Source: Arthrobacter cavernae (GTDB taxonomy: Bacteria; Actinomycetota; Actinomycetes; Actinomycetales; Micrococcaceae). Taken from it: DNA of 64,000 bases. Position 1 is the first letter of the stretch, and the number at the start of each line of letters is the position of its first letter. Shown here one piece after another: positions 19,097 to 27,778 of the stretch. The translations under genes and the position numbers were made by a program. The notes beneath the pieces were generated by a model. That model made no database searches and had not been told where the DNA came from. It worked only from the letters and a program-made list of their open reading frames with translations. The stretch is from positions 1-64,000 of the forward strand of contig NZ_JAFNLL010000021.1 in NCBI RefSeq assembly GCF_017368795.1, given 5' to 3'.

Positions 19097-19867
19097 ATGG
19101 TGCTGAACCGGAACACCCCGCGCACGGACATCACCTACCTCACGCGGCGCCGGAAACCCGCCCAGGCGGGGCCACCGGCGCAGTCCGCGCCCACCCAAGC
19201 CGCGCCTTCCCCGGCCAGCCCTGCAGCTGCAGGCACCGGTCTGGACCTACGCGGCGGCCTGGACCTGGGCCGGAGCCCCGCCCACAGCCCGGACGCCCAC
19301 AGCCCGGCCGGCACCGCCCCTGCTCCGCCGCCGGCCCGCACTGACATTTCGGCGCAGGCGTTCCCCGCACCGGCCTTCGGCAGCGTCCGGCAGCTGTCCG
19401 AAACCGACCCCGTCGTCCGGCTCAATGCCCGCCAATCCGGCATCGGAACCCTCCTCGTGGGCGCGGCGCGGTCCGTCACCTGGGAAGACAACAACCTCAT
19501 CACCGGCGCCTGCACGGCCCGCGGGGACACGGCAGGAACCGCCGTCCGCACGTCCGGAAACCGGCCCCTTGCAGGATTCAGCGAGCAGTCCGCCGCCGTC
19601 AGCCTGCGCCATGTGCGCCAGCTCCGGCGCGCCCTGTTCATCGCCGGGGAATCCCCGCTGACCATCGGAATCTTCGACGGAACCGCGGCGGCCGCCTCAC
19701 CCCGGAACCAAATCGGCGAAAGAACCGTGTTGTATGTGTCCCGGATCGGCTCCGTGCTGGAAATGCGGGTCGAGTTCGTTCCGGCACACAGCACCGATGA
19801 AGACATCTGGGCTGCGTTCGGCTTCACCATGACCATTCCGTTGGACCAGCGGGCCATCCTGCACTGA
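19097..19867 (+). CDS. Ter-operon protein with Pro/Ala-rich linker and unknown C-terminal domain
   Basis: A 256-residue protein starting one base after the preceding stop. Residues 1-95 are low-complexity Ala/Pro/Gly-rich, probably disordered. Residues 100-256 form a compact, beta-rich domain ending MTIPLDQRAILH, in which GIFDGTAAAASPRNQIGERTVLYV and related stretches suggest a sandwich fold like that of TerD partners. I do not recognise the family. Position between terD and the lyase gene suggests it links the TerD scaffold to the enzymes downstream; this is inference. Confidence 0.75.
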   Translation: MVLNRNTPRTDITYLTRRRKPAQAGPPAQSAPTQAAPSPASPAAAGTGLDLRGGLDLGRSPAHSPDAHSPAGTAPAPPPARTDISAQAFPAPAFGSVRQLSETDPVVRLNARQSGIGTLLVGAARSVTWEDNNLITGACTARGDTAGTAVRTSGNRPLAGFSEQSAAVSLRHVRQLRRALFIAGESPLTIGIFDGTAAAASPRNQIGERTVLYVSRIGSVLEMRVEFVPAHSTDEDIWAAFGFTMTIPLDQRAILH

Positions 19868-19899
19868 TCCGGAGCCGGCCGCACATCATTTAGGGGAAA

Positions 19900-21081
19900 A
19901 TGCAGCACTTCAGCGCTCTTGACGATGCCACGCGGGAAAAACTGTTCCACCTGCAGCCCGAGCAACTCCACCGTTCCTCGGACCCGGGGCTGCTCGCGGT
20001 GGCGTTGGGGGCCACCCTCTATTCCCCTGCCACCCGGGCCGGCCTCGCCAAAGGTGTCCTGAAGCAGGCCGGGTCCGGTTGCGTCAGCACCGTGATCTGC
20101 CTCGAAGACGCCATCCCGGACGAGGACGTGCCGGCTGCGGAACAAAACCTCCTGGACGCCCTGGCGGAGCTGAACGCCCTGGGCGATGCCGGCGAACTTC
20201 CCTTGATTTTCATCCGCTGCCGTACCGCCGAACAGCTCCTCGACGTCGGACGCCGGGCCGGCGCGGATCTCGCCGTCGTCTCCGGATTCGTCCTGCCGAA
20301 ATTTGAGAACGAAACCGGCCGCGGACGCGCCTTCTTGGAGGCCCTCCAACTGCTCAACCAGGAGACCGGACGCACCGGCGGCCCGGATGCGGTGGCCTTG
20401 CGGGCCATGCCCATCATCGAGGACCCGGCAACCACGCACCTGGAATCCAGGATCCGGGTCCTGGGCGACAACCTGGCCCTGATCAACCAGTTCCGCGAGC
20501 TGGTGCTGTGCGTCCGGATCGGCACCACGGACATGTCCAGCGCCTTCGGCCTGCGTCGGTCACGGGACCTGACCATCTACCACGTCAAGGTGGTGGCCAA
20601 CATCATCGGCGACGTGGTGAACATCTTCGGCCGCCCGGAGGACGGCTGGGTGATTTCCGGTCCGGTGTGGGAGCACTTCACCAACACCGAGCGGGTGCTC
20701 CGGCCTCAGCTGCGGGCCACGCCCTTTGAAGCGGCCAATGAGACCGAACTCCGCCAGCGCCTCCTGACGGACAACCTGGACGGCCTGATCCGCGAGATCG
20801 AGCTGGACCTGGCCAACGGCCTGCTCGGCAAGACGGTGATCCACCCGAGCCACGTGCCGGTGGTGCATTCCATGTGCGTCGTGAGCCATGAGGAATACCT
20901 CGATGCGCTGGACATCGTCGGCGGCCGCGGCGGCGTCATGGCCTCCTCCCACGGGAACAAGATGAACGAACTCAAGCCGCACCGGGCCTGGGCCGAACGC
21001 ACCCTGTTGCGCGCCCGCGCCTTCGGCGTGGCGAATCCCGGCGTCAGCTTTGTGGATCTGCTGGAAGCGAGCATGAAATGA
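19900..21081 (+). CDS. HpcH/HpaI-CitE-like C-C bond lyase, Ter-associated
   Basis: A 393-residue TIM-barrel protein of the CitE/HpcH lyase superfamily. Acidic metal-ligand segments are seen in CLEDAIPDE near residue 68, MPIIEDPAT near 172 and GTTDMSS near 208, then IHPSHVPVVH near 312. This branch is known from Ter-linked operons, where it was predicted (Anantharaman, Iyer and Aravind) to act with a PRTase and a HAD phosphatase in making a nucleoside-like compound. The substrate is unknown. It overlaps the next gene by four bases. Confidence 0.85.
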   Translation: MQHFSALDDATREKLFHLQPEQLHRSSDPGLLAVALGATLYSPATRAGLAKGVLKQAGSGCVSTVICLEDAIPDEDVPAAEQNLLDALAELNALGDAGELPLIFIRCRTAEQLLDVGRRAGADLAVVSGFVLPKFENETGRGRAFLEALQLLNQETGRTGGPDAVALRAMPIIEDPATTHLESRIRVLGDNLALINQFRELVLCVRIGTTDMSSAFGLRRSRDLTIYHVKVVANIIGDVVNIFGRPEDGWVISGPVWEHFTNTERVLRPQLRATPFEAANETELRQRLLTDNLDGLIREIELDLANGLLGKTVIHPSHVPVVHSMCVVSHEEYLDALDIVGGRGGVMASSHGNKMNELKPHRAWAERTLLRARAFGVANPGVSFVDLLEASMK

Positions 21082-23705
21082 CCACGTCCGGAATTGTCCT
21101 GCCCTGGAGCGGCGCCTATGTGGGCGGCACCCTGGGCGTTCGATTGTCCACCAGCACGGAGGACAGCCTGCTGCCGGTGGAAGCCCTGGTGGGGCTGGCC
21201 CTGCGGCGGAACCCCAAGCGCGCGCACCTGCTGGTGTCGCGGGTGCTGGCCAAGCACGTGCCGACGGAACCGGGGATCGCGACGGCGGCAGGCTGGCTTC
21301 TGGCGCTGCTGGTCCGTGCCGAGCTGCAAGACGGCGGCCCTGGAACGGTGCCGCTGCGCCCGGTCATCGAGGACGCAGCGGCCAGGCTCGGCGCCCTCCT
21401 GGCCGACGGGCACGCCGCGGACTCCCCCGCGGGTTCCGGGGACACCGCCGACGCCGGCCGGCCGCGCCCGGCCAGGCTGGCCGCCGTCGCCGACCTCTGT
21501 GACCTGCTGGCAGGGCACCGCACGGAACTTCCCGACGTCGCGACCATCGGCTATGCCGAAACAGCCACCGGCCTGGGGCATCTCGTGGCCGGGATGCTGG
21601 GCAGCTACTACATCCACTCCACGCGGCATGCCGCCACCGGGGCGGACGCGGTGCGGGCCTACGGAGCCTTCGAGGAAGCCCACTCGCACGCGAGCTCGCA
21701 TCTGCTCCTCCCCACCAGCCATGCCAGCCTGAACCAGGCCGGCACCGTGGTCTTGGTGGACGACGAACTGAGCACGGGCGCCACCATCATCAGCACCATC
21801 AGGGAACTGCACCGCAGCGCACCCCACGGCCGGTACATCGTGGCTTCCCTCGTGGATCTGCGCTCAGCGGAGGACCGGAAGAAATTCGATGCCCTGGCCG
21901 CCGGGCTCGGCTGCCAGATCAGTGTTGTCGCCCTCGCGCACGGAAGCGTGGAGCTCCCCGAAGGACTGCCCGCCGCAGCCGCGGAACTGATCGGCGGACT
22001 GCCGGTTCCTCACAACCCGGGCCAGGCCCCGGGCCGGATCCGGGTCACCGATCTGGCCGGGGCGGTGCCTCCCCTGCGGAGCGCACGCTTCGGCGTTGCC
22101 GGGCACGCCGACCCGGACCTGGCTGCCGGCGTGGCCGCGGCCCTGGCCGCGGGCATTGCCCCGCACGAACGGGTCCTGGTGCTGGCCACCGAAGAGTTCA
22201 TGGCCGTGCCGCTGGCCGCTGCCGTCAGGCTGCAGGAACTCCGGCCGGACGCCGAGGTGCTGTATTCCACCAGCACGCGCTCGCCGATCGCCGCACTGGA
22301 CGAGCCCGGCTACGCCATCCGGTCCATGGTGGCTTTCACCAGCCACGACGCCACGGTGGACGGGCCGGGGCCACGCTTCGCGTACAACATTGCGCACCCC
22401 GGAGGCCGCTTCGGCACCGTGCTGCTCATGGCCGAACCGGGCACTCGCGAGGCCGCACTCACCGGGCCCGGCAGCATCGCCGACGCCGTGGCCGGGACAG
22501 GCGCGGACGTGCACCTGGTGCTGCTTCCCCGAGAGGCCCCCTTCCCTGTTCCGCTGGCGGGCCCAGGGTTCAGCTCCTACGCGCCGCAGGATGTCAGCTG
22601 GCTGCTCAAGGACCTGAGCTTCGCCAGCCTGGAAGCGCCGGACACCGAACGCGAGGCCAGCATCCAGTCCGGCAGGGCCAGCTATGCCGAGTCCCTGCCG
22701 GTGGAGTACGAGCCCACCCCCGAGTACCAGGCGCTGTTCCGGGCGGCCCTGGACCGTTCCGCCACGCGTCTGGCGCGCGACATTGGCGTGGTCACGGAGC
22801 AGGTGTTGAAGCTGCGCGGCGGCGCCCCGGTGCTGGTTTCCCTGGCCCGCGCCGGGACCCCGGTGGGCATCCTGATGAAACGCTGGGCCCGGGCAATGCA
22901 CGGCCTGGAACTGCCGCACTACACCATGAGCATCGTGCGCGGGCTCGGCATGGACCGGACCGCGCTGAGGTACCTCGCCGCGCACCACCGGCCCGAACAG
23001 ATCATGTTCGTGGACGGCTGGACGGGCAAGGGCGCGATCGCCCGCGAACTCGCTGCCGCCGTCGGACGTTTCGAACAAAGCGCCGGCGCGGCGTTCTCTC
23101 CGGAACTCGCCGTACTCGCGGATCCGGGACACTGCGTGCGGATTTTCGGCACCAGGGAGGACTACCTGATCCCGTCGGCCTGCCTGAATTCGACGGTGTC
23201 CGGGCTGGTTTCACGGACGGTTTTCAACACCGAGCTGATCCGGCCCGGCGATTTCCACGGCGCCAAGTTCTATTCCGGGCTGAGCGGAAACGATGTCTCC
23301 CGGGCCTTCCTGGCGGCTGTCGAGGAACAGTTTGCTGCCGTCCGGGACGAGGTTCTCGCTGCCGGGGCGAGCTTCCCGGCGGACGGCCGGGCCCTGCCCG
23401 ACGCCGACTGGTCCGGCTGGGCAGCGGTGGAGGACATCAGCCGCCGCTTCGGCATCAACAACATGAACCTCGTGAAGCCAGGCGTCGGCGAGACCACCCG
23501 GGTGCTGCTGCGCCGGATCCCCTGGAAGGTTTTGGTGCGCCCGGATGCTGCGGAGGACGTGGCCCACATCCTGCTCCTGGCCGCCCAGCGCGGCGTGGAG
23601 GTCCTGGAGGTTCCGGAGCTGCCGTACAGCTGCGTCGGGCTGATCCATCCCCTTGACATCCCCGGAGCGGCCGGGGCAGACGGAAAGACTGTGACAGACG
23701 TATGA
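21078..23705 (+). CDS. PRTase-TRSP-StiP-PELOTA multidomain protein
   Basis: An 875-residue fusion. Order seen: an orotate-PRTase-like domain with PRPP loop VVLVDDELSTGATI at residues 224-237; a TRSP domain named for its YSTSTRSP motif, here 396-403; a StiP/PRTase_1 domain (about 540-780) with a second PRPP-loop-like VDGWTGKGA; and a C-terminal PELOTA-type RNA-binding domain (about 790-865). In many genomes these are two proteins. The family occurs in Ter clusters and is predicted to make a modified ribonucleoside-like metabolite, but no product has been established to my knowledge. It overlaps both neighbours by four bases. Confidence 0.85.
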   Translation: MTTSGIVLPWSGAYVGGTLGVRLSTSTEDSLLPVEALVGLALRRNPKRAHLLVSRVLAKHVPTEPGIATAAGWLLALLVRAELQDGGPGTVPLRPVIEDAAARLGALLADGHAADSPAGSGDTADAGRPRPARLAAVADLCDLLAGHRTELPDVATIGYAETATGLGHLVAGMLGSYYIHSTRHAATGADAVRAYGAFEEAHSHASSHLLLPTSHASLNQAGTVVLVDDELSTGATIISTIRELHRSAPHGRYIVASLVDLRSAEDRKKFDALAAGLGCQISVVALAHGSVELPEGLPAAAAELIGGLPVPHNPGQAPGRIRVTDLAGAVPPLRSARFGVAGHADPDLAAGVAAALAAGIAPHERVLVLATEEFMAVPLAAAVRLQELRPDAEVLYSTSTRSPIAALDEPGYAIRSMVAFTSHDATVDGPGPRFAYNIAHPGGRFGTVLLMAEPGTREAALTGPGSIADAVAGTGADVHLVLLPREAPFPVPLAGPGFSSYAPQDVSWLLKDLSFASLEAPDTEREASIQSGRASYAESLPVEYEPTPEYQALFRAALDRSATRLARDIGVVTEQVLKLRGGAPVLVSLARAGTPVGILMKRWARAMHGLELPHYTMSIVRGLGMDRTALRYLAAHHRPEQIMFVDGWTGKGAIARELAAAVGRFEQSAGAAFSPELAVLADPGHCVRIFGTREDYLIPSACLNSTVSGLVSRTVFNTELIRPGDFHGAKFYSGLSGNDVSRAFLAAVEEQFAAVRDEVLAAGASFPADGRALPDADWSGWAAVEDISRRFGINNMNLVKPGVGETTRVLLRRIPWKVLVRPDAAEDVAHILLLAAQRGVEVLEVPELPYSCVGLIHPLDIPGAAGADGKTVTDV

Positions 23706-24562
23706 GCACTCCGAACGACGCCGCACCCGTGATGGTGGCCTGCGATCTTGACCGCACGCTGATCTACTCGGCCAAGTCCGTGCTGCTCAGGGGCGAGGAC
23801 CACGCAGCGCCCCGGATGGTGGTTTCCGAGGTTTACGACGCCGCCCCGCTGTCCTACATGACGCGGGCGGCCGAGGACCTGCTGGTGGAGCTCGTGGACC
23901 GGGCAGTCTTTGTGCCGGTGACCACCCGCACTCACGCCCAGTTCTCCCGGGTCCAGCTTCCCGGCTCCGGCACAGGCTACGCCGTGAGCACCAACGGGGC
24001 AGTGCTGATGCAGGACGGCGAACCCGACCAGGACTGGTCCGATCACATCCGCCGCTCGGTGCAGAGCGATTCCGCACCGCTGGGTGAGGTCCTGGACCGC
24101 CTGACGGGCCCGCGCGCCGTGCCGGAGGTGCTGCGCGTGCGCACCGCCGAGGACCTGTTTGTGTACTCCATGGTGAATCGGCAGGAGCTCTCGGCCGCCT
24201 ACGTCGCGGACCTCACGGGCTGGTGCCGCGAGCGCGGCTGGACCACGTCCCTGCAGGGCCGGAAACTCTACTGCGTGCCCGCCCCGGTGACCAAGGAGGC
24301 CGCTGTTGCCGAAGTCCGGCGGCGGAGCGGCGCCGGACTTCTGGTCGCGGCAGGCGACTCCCTGCTGGACGCAGGCCTTCTCGATTTGGCGGATCTCGCC
24401 ATCCGGCCTGCCCATGGGGAGCTGGAGAGCATTGGCTTCCTGCGGGACAATCTGACAGTGACGTCTGCCGCAGGGGTGATGGCAGGCGAGGAGATCCTGC
24501 GCTTCGCCATGGATGCGGTTGACGGCGTCCGTCCTCTGGCACCGCTAGCTACCCGCGGGTAG
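23702..24562 (+). CDS. HAD-superfamily phosphatase, Ter-associated
   Basis: A 286-residue Cof-type HAD hydrolase. Motif I DLDRTL (near residue 14) supplies the nucleophile and acid Asp, motif II is VTTRT, motif III a Lys near 190, and motif IV GDSLLD near 218. It probably removes a phosphate from an intermediate made by the PRTase fusion encoded upstream. Last gene of the Ter operon. Its final codons (PLATRG) lie in the right copy of the flanking 55-bp repeat. Confidence 0.87.
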   Translation: MSTPNDAAPVMVACDLDRTLIYSAKSVLLRGEDHAAPRMVVSEVYDAAPLSYMTRAAEDLLVELVDRAVFVPVTTRTHAQFSRVQLPGSGTGYAVSTNGAVLMQDGEPDQDWSDHIRRSVQSDSAPLGEVLDRLTGPRAVPEVLRVRTAEDLFVYSMVNRQELSAAYVADLTGWCRERGWTTSLQGRKLYCVPAPVTKEAAVAEVRRRSGAGLLVAAGDSLLDAGLLDLADLAIRPAHGELESIGFLRDNLTVTSAAGVMAGEEILRFAMDAVDGVRPLAPLATRG

Positions 24563-24592
24563 CATTGAGGGATGGCTGAAGGGTTCCCACCC
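24538..24592. repeat. Right copy of 55-bp direct repeat, containing a 14-bp palindrome
   Basis: Matches 15261-15315 with about 85 percent identity. It contains the perfect palindrome CTACCCGCGGGTAG (24549-24562), overlapping the HAD stop codon and lying 80 bases before an acyl-CoA dehydrogenase gene. That palindrome resembles a TetR-type operator. In the left copy the second arm has changed (CTACCCGCGGGTGA). Confidence 0.72.
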
Positions 24593-24642
24593 GAGGCGGA
24601 CCCTGGGCCCGAACCGGCACGTCCGGTTAGAGGAGTTCACCC

Positions 24643-26616
24643 ATGACTTCCGCCCCTGAACGACAAGCCACCGACCACACGGCCACCGGCGTCGATGCCA
24701 CCGCTGCGGAGGCCCGCGCCCTTGCCGAGGCCGCCCGCGAAACCGAGTGGAACCGTCCCAGCTTCGCCAAGGGCCTGTACCTGGGCGACTTCGATCTGGG
24801 GCTGATCCACCCGTGGCCGCAGGCCAGGGCGGACGACGTCGAGCGGGGCGAGGCGTTCATGGCCCGGCTCACGGAGTACTGCAGGACCATGTCAGGCCGG
24901 GTGATCGAACGCGATGCGCTGATCCCGGATGAATACCTCAAGGGGCTGGCCGAGCTGGGCACCTTCGGCATGAAGATCCCCCGTGAGTACGGCGGCCTGG
25001 GCCTGTCGTTTGTCTACTACGGCCGGGCGCTGGCGCTGCTCGCTTCCGTGCACCCGAGCCTGGGGGCGCTGTTGTCAGCGCACCTGTCCATCGGCGTCCC
25101 GGAGCCCGTCAAGATTTTCGGCACCCCCGAACAGAAGCAGGAGTACCTGCCGCGCTGCGCCGCCGGCGCCATCACGGCGTTCCTGCTCACGGAGCCAGAC
25201 GCCGGCAGTGACCCCGCCCGGATGGGCAGCACCGCGGTTCCCACGGACGACGGCGAGTCCTACGTTTTGGACGGCGTGAAACTTTGGACCACTAACGGGG
25301 TGATCGCCGAGCTGGTGGTGGTGATGGCCGTGGTTCCCGCCCGCACCGGCCCGGACGGCACCGTTCACAAGGGCGGGATCAGCACCTTTGTGGTGGAGAT
25401 GGATTCCCCCGGCATCACCGTGGAGAACCGCAATGCCTTCATGGGCCTGCGCGGCATCGAGAACGGGGTCACCCGCTTCCACCAAGTCAAAGTGCCAGCG
25501 GCGAACCGGCTGGGCCGGGAGGGCCAGGGCCTCAAGATCGCCCTCACCACGGTCAACACCGGGCGGCTCTCCCTCCCGGGACTGTGCGTGGCAACCGGGC
25601 GCTGGAGCCTGAAGATCGCCCGCGAATGGTCCAACGCCCGCACCCAGTGGGGCCGGCCGGTGGGCAAGCATGAGGCCGTGGGCAAGAAGATCGCCTTCAT
25701 CGCCGCCAGTGCCTTCGCCCTGGATGCCGTGTTCGAACTCTCCGCCGAGCTGGCCGACGCCGGGCAGAAGGACGTCCGGATCGAGGCGGCCCTGGCCAAG
25801 CTGTGGTCCACTGAGATCAGCTGCCGGATTGCGGACGAGCTGGTGCAGATCCGCGGCGGACGCGGCTTCGAAACCGCGGATTCCCTGGAGGCCCGTGGCG
25901 AGCGCGCCGTCCCTGCAGAGCAGCAGCTGCGGGATCTCCGGATCAACCGGATCTTCGAGGGCTCGAGCGAAATCATGAAGCTCCTGATCGCCCGCGAGGC
26001 CGTGGACGCACACCTCGCGGCAGCGGGCGACCTCGCATCAGTGGACGCGAGCCTGCAGGACAAGGCGCGGGCCGCCGTCGGGGCCTCCGGCTTCTACGCG
26101 AAATGGCTGCCGAAACTCGTTGCCGGGGCGGGCATGGACCCGCGCTCATACGGCGAGTTCGGGCGGCTGGGCAAGCATCTGCGGTTCGTGGAGCGCGCCT
26201 CTCGCCGGCTGGCCCGGCAGACGTTCTACGGCATGGGACGCTGGCAGGGGAAGCTCGAGTACAAGCAGGCATTCCTGGGCAGGATCGTGGACATCGGCGC
26301 GGAGCTGTTCGCCATGGCGGCATGCTGCTCGCGGGCCGAGATGCTGCTGCGGACCCAGCCGGAACACGGCGCGTCGGCGTATGAACTCGCGGAGGCGTTC
26401 TGTGAGCAGGCCCGCGTGCGGGTGGACGAATACTTCGATCAGCTGTGGAGGAACACCGACGACGGCGACCACGACTTGTCGTCCAAGGTCCTCGCCGGCG
26501 ACTACGCCTGGCTCGAGGCCGGCGTCCTTGACCAGTCCGAAGGCACCGGACCGTGGATCGCGGATGCGTCCCCGGGTGCTTCGGCGAGGGAGAACCTGCA
26601 CCGCAAGTACCGCTGA
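24643..26616 (+). CDS. Acyl-CoA dehydrogenase
   Basis: A 657-residue flavoenzyme of the acyl-CoA dehydrogenase family, longer than the usual 380-400 because of an extra C-terminal helical domain (about residues 450-657), as in MmgC/very-long-chain types. Conserved segments: FLLTEPDAGSDPA near residue 184, the KLWTTNG strand, and the C-terminal QIRGGRGFETADSL with RIFEGSSEIMKLLI near 438. It introduces the alpha-beta double bond in beta-oxidation, passing electrons to ETF. The ATG has AGAGGAG upstream, and the CTACCCGCGGGTAG palindrome may control it. Confidence 0.92.
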   Translation: MTSAPERQATDHTATGVDATAAEARALAEAARETEWNRPSFAKGLYLGDFDLGLIHPWPQARADDVERGEAFMARLTEYCRTMSGRVIERDALIPDEYLKGLAELGTFGMKIPREYGGLGLSFVYYGRALALLASVHPSLGALLSAHLSIGVPEPVKIFGTPEQKQEYLPRCAAGAITAFLLTEPDAGSDPARMGSTAVPTDDGESYVLDGVKLWTTNGVIAELVVVMAVVPARTGPDGTVHKGGISTFVVEMDSPGITVENRNAFMGLRGIENGVTRFHQVKVPAANRLGREGQGLKIALTTVNTGRLSLPGLCVATGRWSLKIAREWSNARTQWGRPVGKHEAVGKKIAFIAASAFALDAVFELSAELADAGQKDVRIEAALAKLWSTEISCRIADELVQIRGGRGFETADSLEARGERAVPAEQQLRDLRINRIFEGSSEIMKLLIAREAVDAHLAAAGDLASVDASLQDKARAAVGASGFYAKWLPKLVAGAGMDPRSYGEFGRLGKHLRFVERASRRLARQTFYGMGRWQGKLEYKQAFLGRIVDIGAELFAMAACCSRAEMLLRTQPEHGASAYELAEAFCEQARVRVDEYFDQLWRNTDDGDHDLSSKVLAGDYAWLEAGVLDQSEGTGPWIADASPGASARENLHRKYR

Positions 26617-26716
26617 CGGAAGGTCTTCCCGGCCCATTGCCACTCCCGTACCGCGGTCCTAAACTCGACGAAGAGCTCCGGCTCTCCGGTCCGGGGCCAT
26701 CCCTGAGGAGGATCCG

Positions 26717-27148
26717 ATGTCCAGTGAAGAACTTCAGCGGCTCGATGAGCAAGGCATGGCGGCCTGGGACCAACACAACCCCGATGACTTCGTTGATTTG
26801 TTCGCGGAGGACTTCACGTTCTCAGATGTAACCCGGCCCGAGGCACTGCGTTCGAAGGACGAAGTCCGGCAGTACATGGAGTCATGGTTCACCGCGTTTC
26901 CCGACATGCGGATCCTGAGCATCAACCGGGTAGTCGGCGACGATGCCGTGGCCGGGGAAGTCGAATTCACCGGCACGAACACCGGCCCACTCGTCGTGGG
27001 GGGCATGGAAATGCCGGCCACGGGCAAGAGCGTCACAAGCACCGGCGCGTACTTCTTCTCGGTCCGGGACGGCAAGATCGCCTCGTTCAGCGCACGCCCC
27101 GATGGCGCCGGGTTGATGGAGCAGCTGGGCCTGCTTCCCGGGGCATAG
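26717..27148 (+). CDS. SnoaL-like / NTF2-fold protein
   Basis: A 143-residue single-domain cone-shaped NTF2-fold protein of the SnoaL/ester-cyclase type. Typical features are the opening helix with AAWDQHNPDDFVDLFAEDF, the central YMESWFTAFPDM and the closing strand YFFSVRDGKIASFSARPD. Members bind small ligands or catalyse aldol and isomerase reactions; no substrate can be proposed. GAGGAGG-like sequence (TGAGGAGGATCCG) precedes the ATG. It stands alone between the acyl-CoA dehydrogenase and a convergent gene. Confidence 0.8.
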   Translation: MSSEELQRLDEQGMAAWDQHNPDDFVDLFAEDFTFSDVTRPEALRSKDEVRQYMESWFTAFPDMRILSINRVVGDDAVAGEVEFTGTNTGPLVVGGMEMPATGKSVTSTGAYFFSVRDGKIASFSARPDGAGLMEQLGLLPGA

Positions 27149-27200
27149 GGCGCAGGCAGTCCGCCATCAGGCAGTCCGCGATCCGGCCGGCTCAGGCGAG

Positions 27201-27605
27201 CTACTGGACCTCGCCGTCCAGGTAGTACCAGCGCTTGGCTTCCCGCACGAAGCGGCTGATTTCGCGTTGGATGCCGCGCTGGCCGTCCGCCCTGAAATGC
27301 GCGGCGAACTCAACGGTCCCCTTGTCATCGAGCGGCCCGCCGGACGATGTTGCGAGGATGTCCAGGCGGCGCCATTCCGTGTCCGGATCCAAGTCGAGCG
27401 AGGCCGGGCGGGTGCTGGCGTGCCAGGTGCGCAGGAGGTAGCCGGCGTCGAGCACCACAAACGCGGCGTACCGCGAACGCATGAGCTGCCCGGCCGTCGG
27501 CGCCTCGGCGTCGCCGCGGTGGAAGCGGCCGCAACATTCCTCGTAATGCTCGCCGGAGAGGCACGGGCACATGCCGTTGCGGAGTCTGGAGAGGTCAGGC
27601 GTCAT
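27201..27605 (-). CDS. YchJ-family SEC-C domain protein
   Basis: A 134-residue YchJ/UPF0225 protein. The N-terminal zinc motif CPCLSG...YEECCGRFH (near residues 13-27) is the SEC-C metal site, and the following NTF2-like domain carries LMRSRYAAFV and LRTWHASTRP. I place the start at the ATG at 27605, which gives the family's usual N-terminus; the frame is open for 20 further codons upstream. Function in the family is unknown. Convergent with the SnoaL-like gene. Confidence 0.85.
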   Translation of the reverse strand: MTPDLSRLRNGMCPCLSGEHYEECCGRFHRGDAEAPTAGQLMRSRYAAFVVLDAGYLLRTWHASTRPASLDLDPDTEWRRLDILATSSGGPLDDKGTVEFAAHFRADGQRGIQREISRFVREAKRWYYLDGEVQ

Positions 27606-27778
27606 GGGGATCCCCATCTGTGGGCTGCGGGTGAGAGCTGGTTGCTGGTGAGAGCCAGGCAACAAATTTTGTCATATGAGATAACAGCTTCGAAACAACC
27701 TCGGCGGATCGCGAATTGGCACGTGATTCTATCAGCCTTCGATCGTAGGCTGGGTAAAACGAGCATCAGGGGGGCTAC

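Noticed and set aside
15566..24562. Reading the Ter cluster as a plain tellurite resistance operon
   Set aside because: TerC, TerA and TerB genes are absent, and the second half codes metabolic enzymes, so a broader stress role is more likely than tellurite resistance alone.
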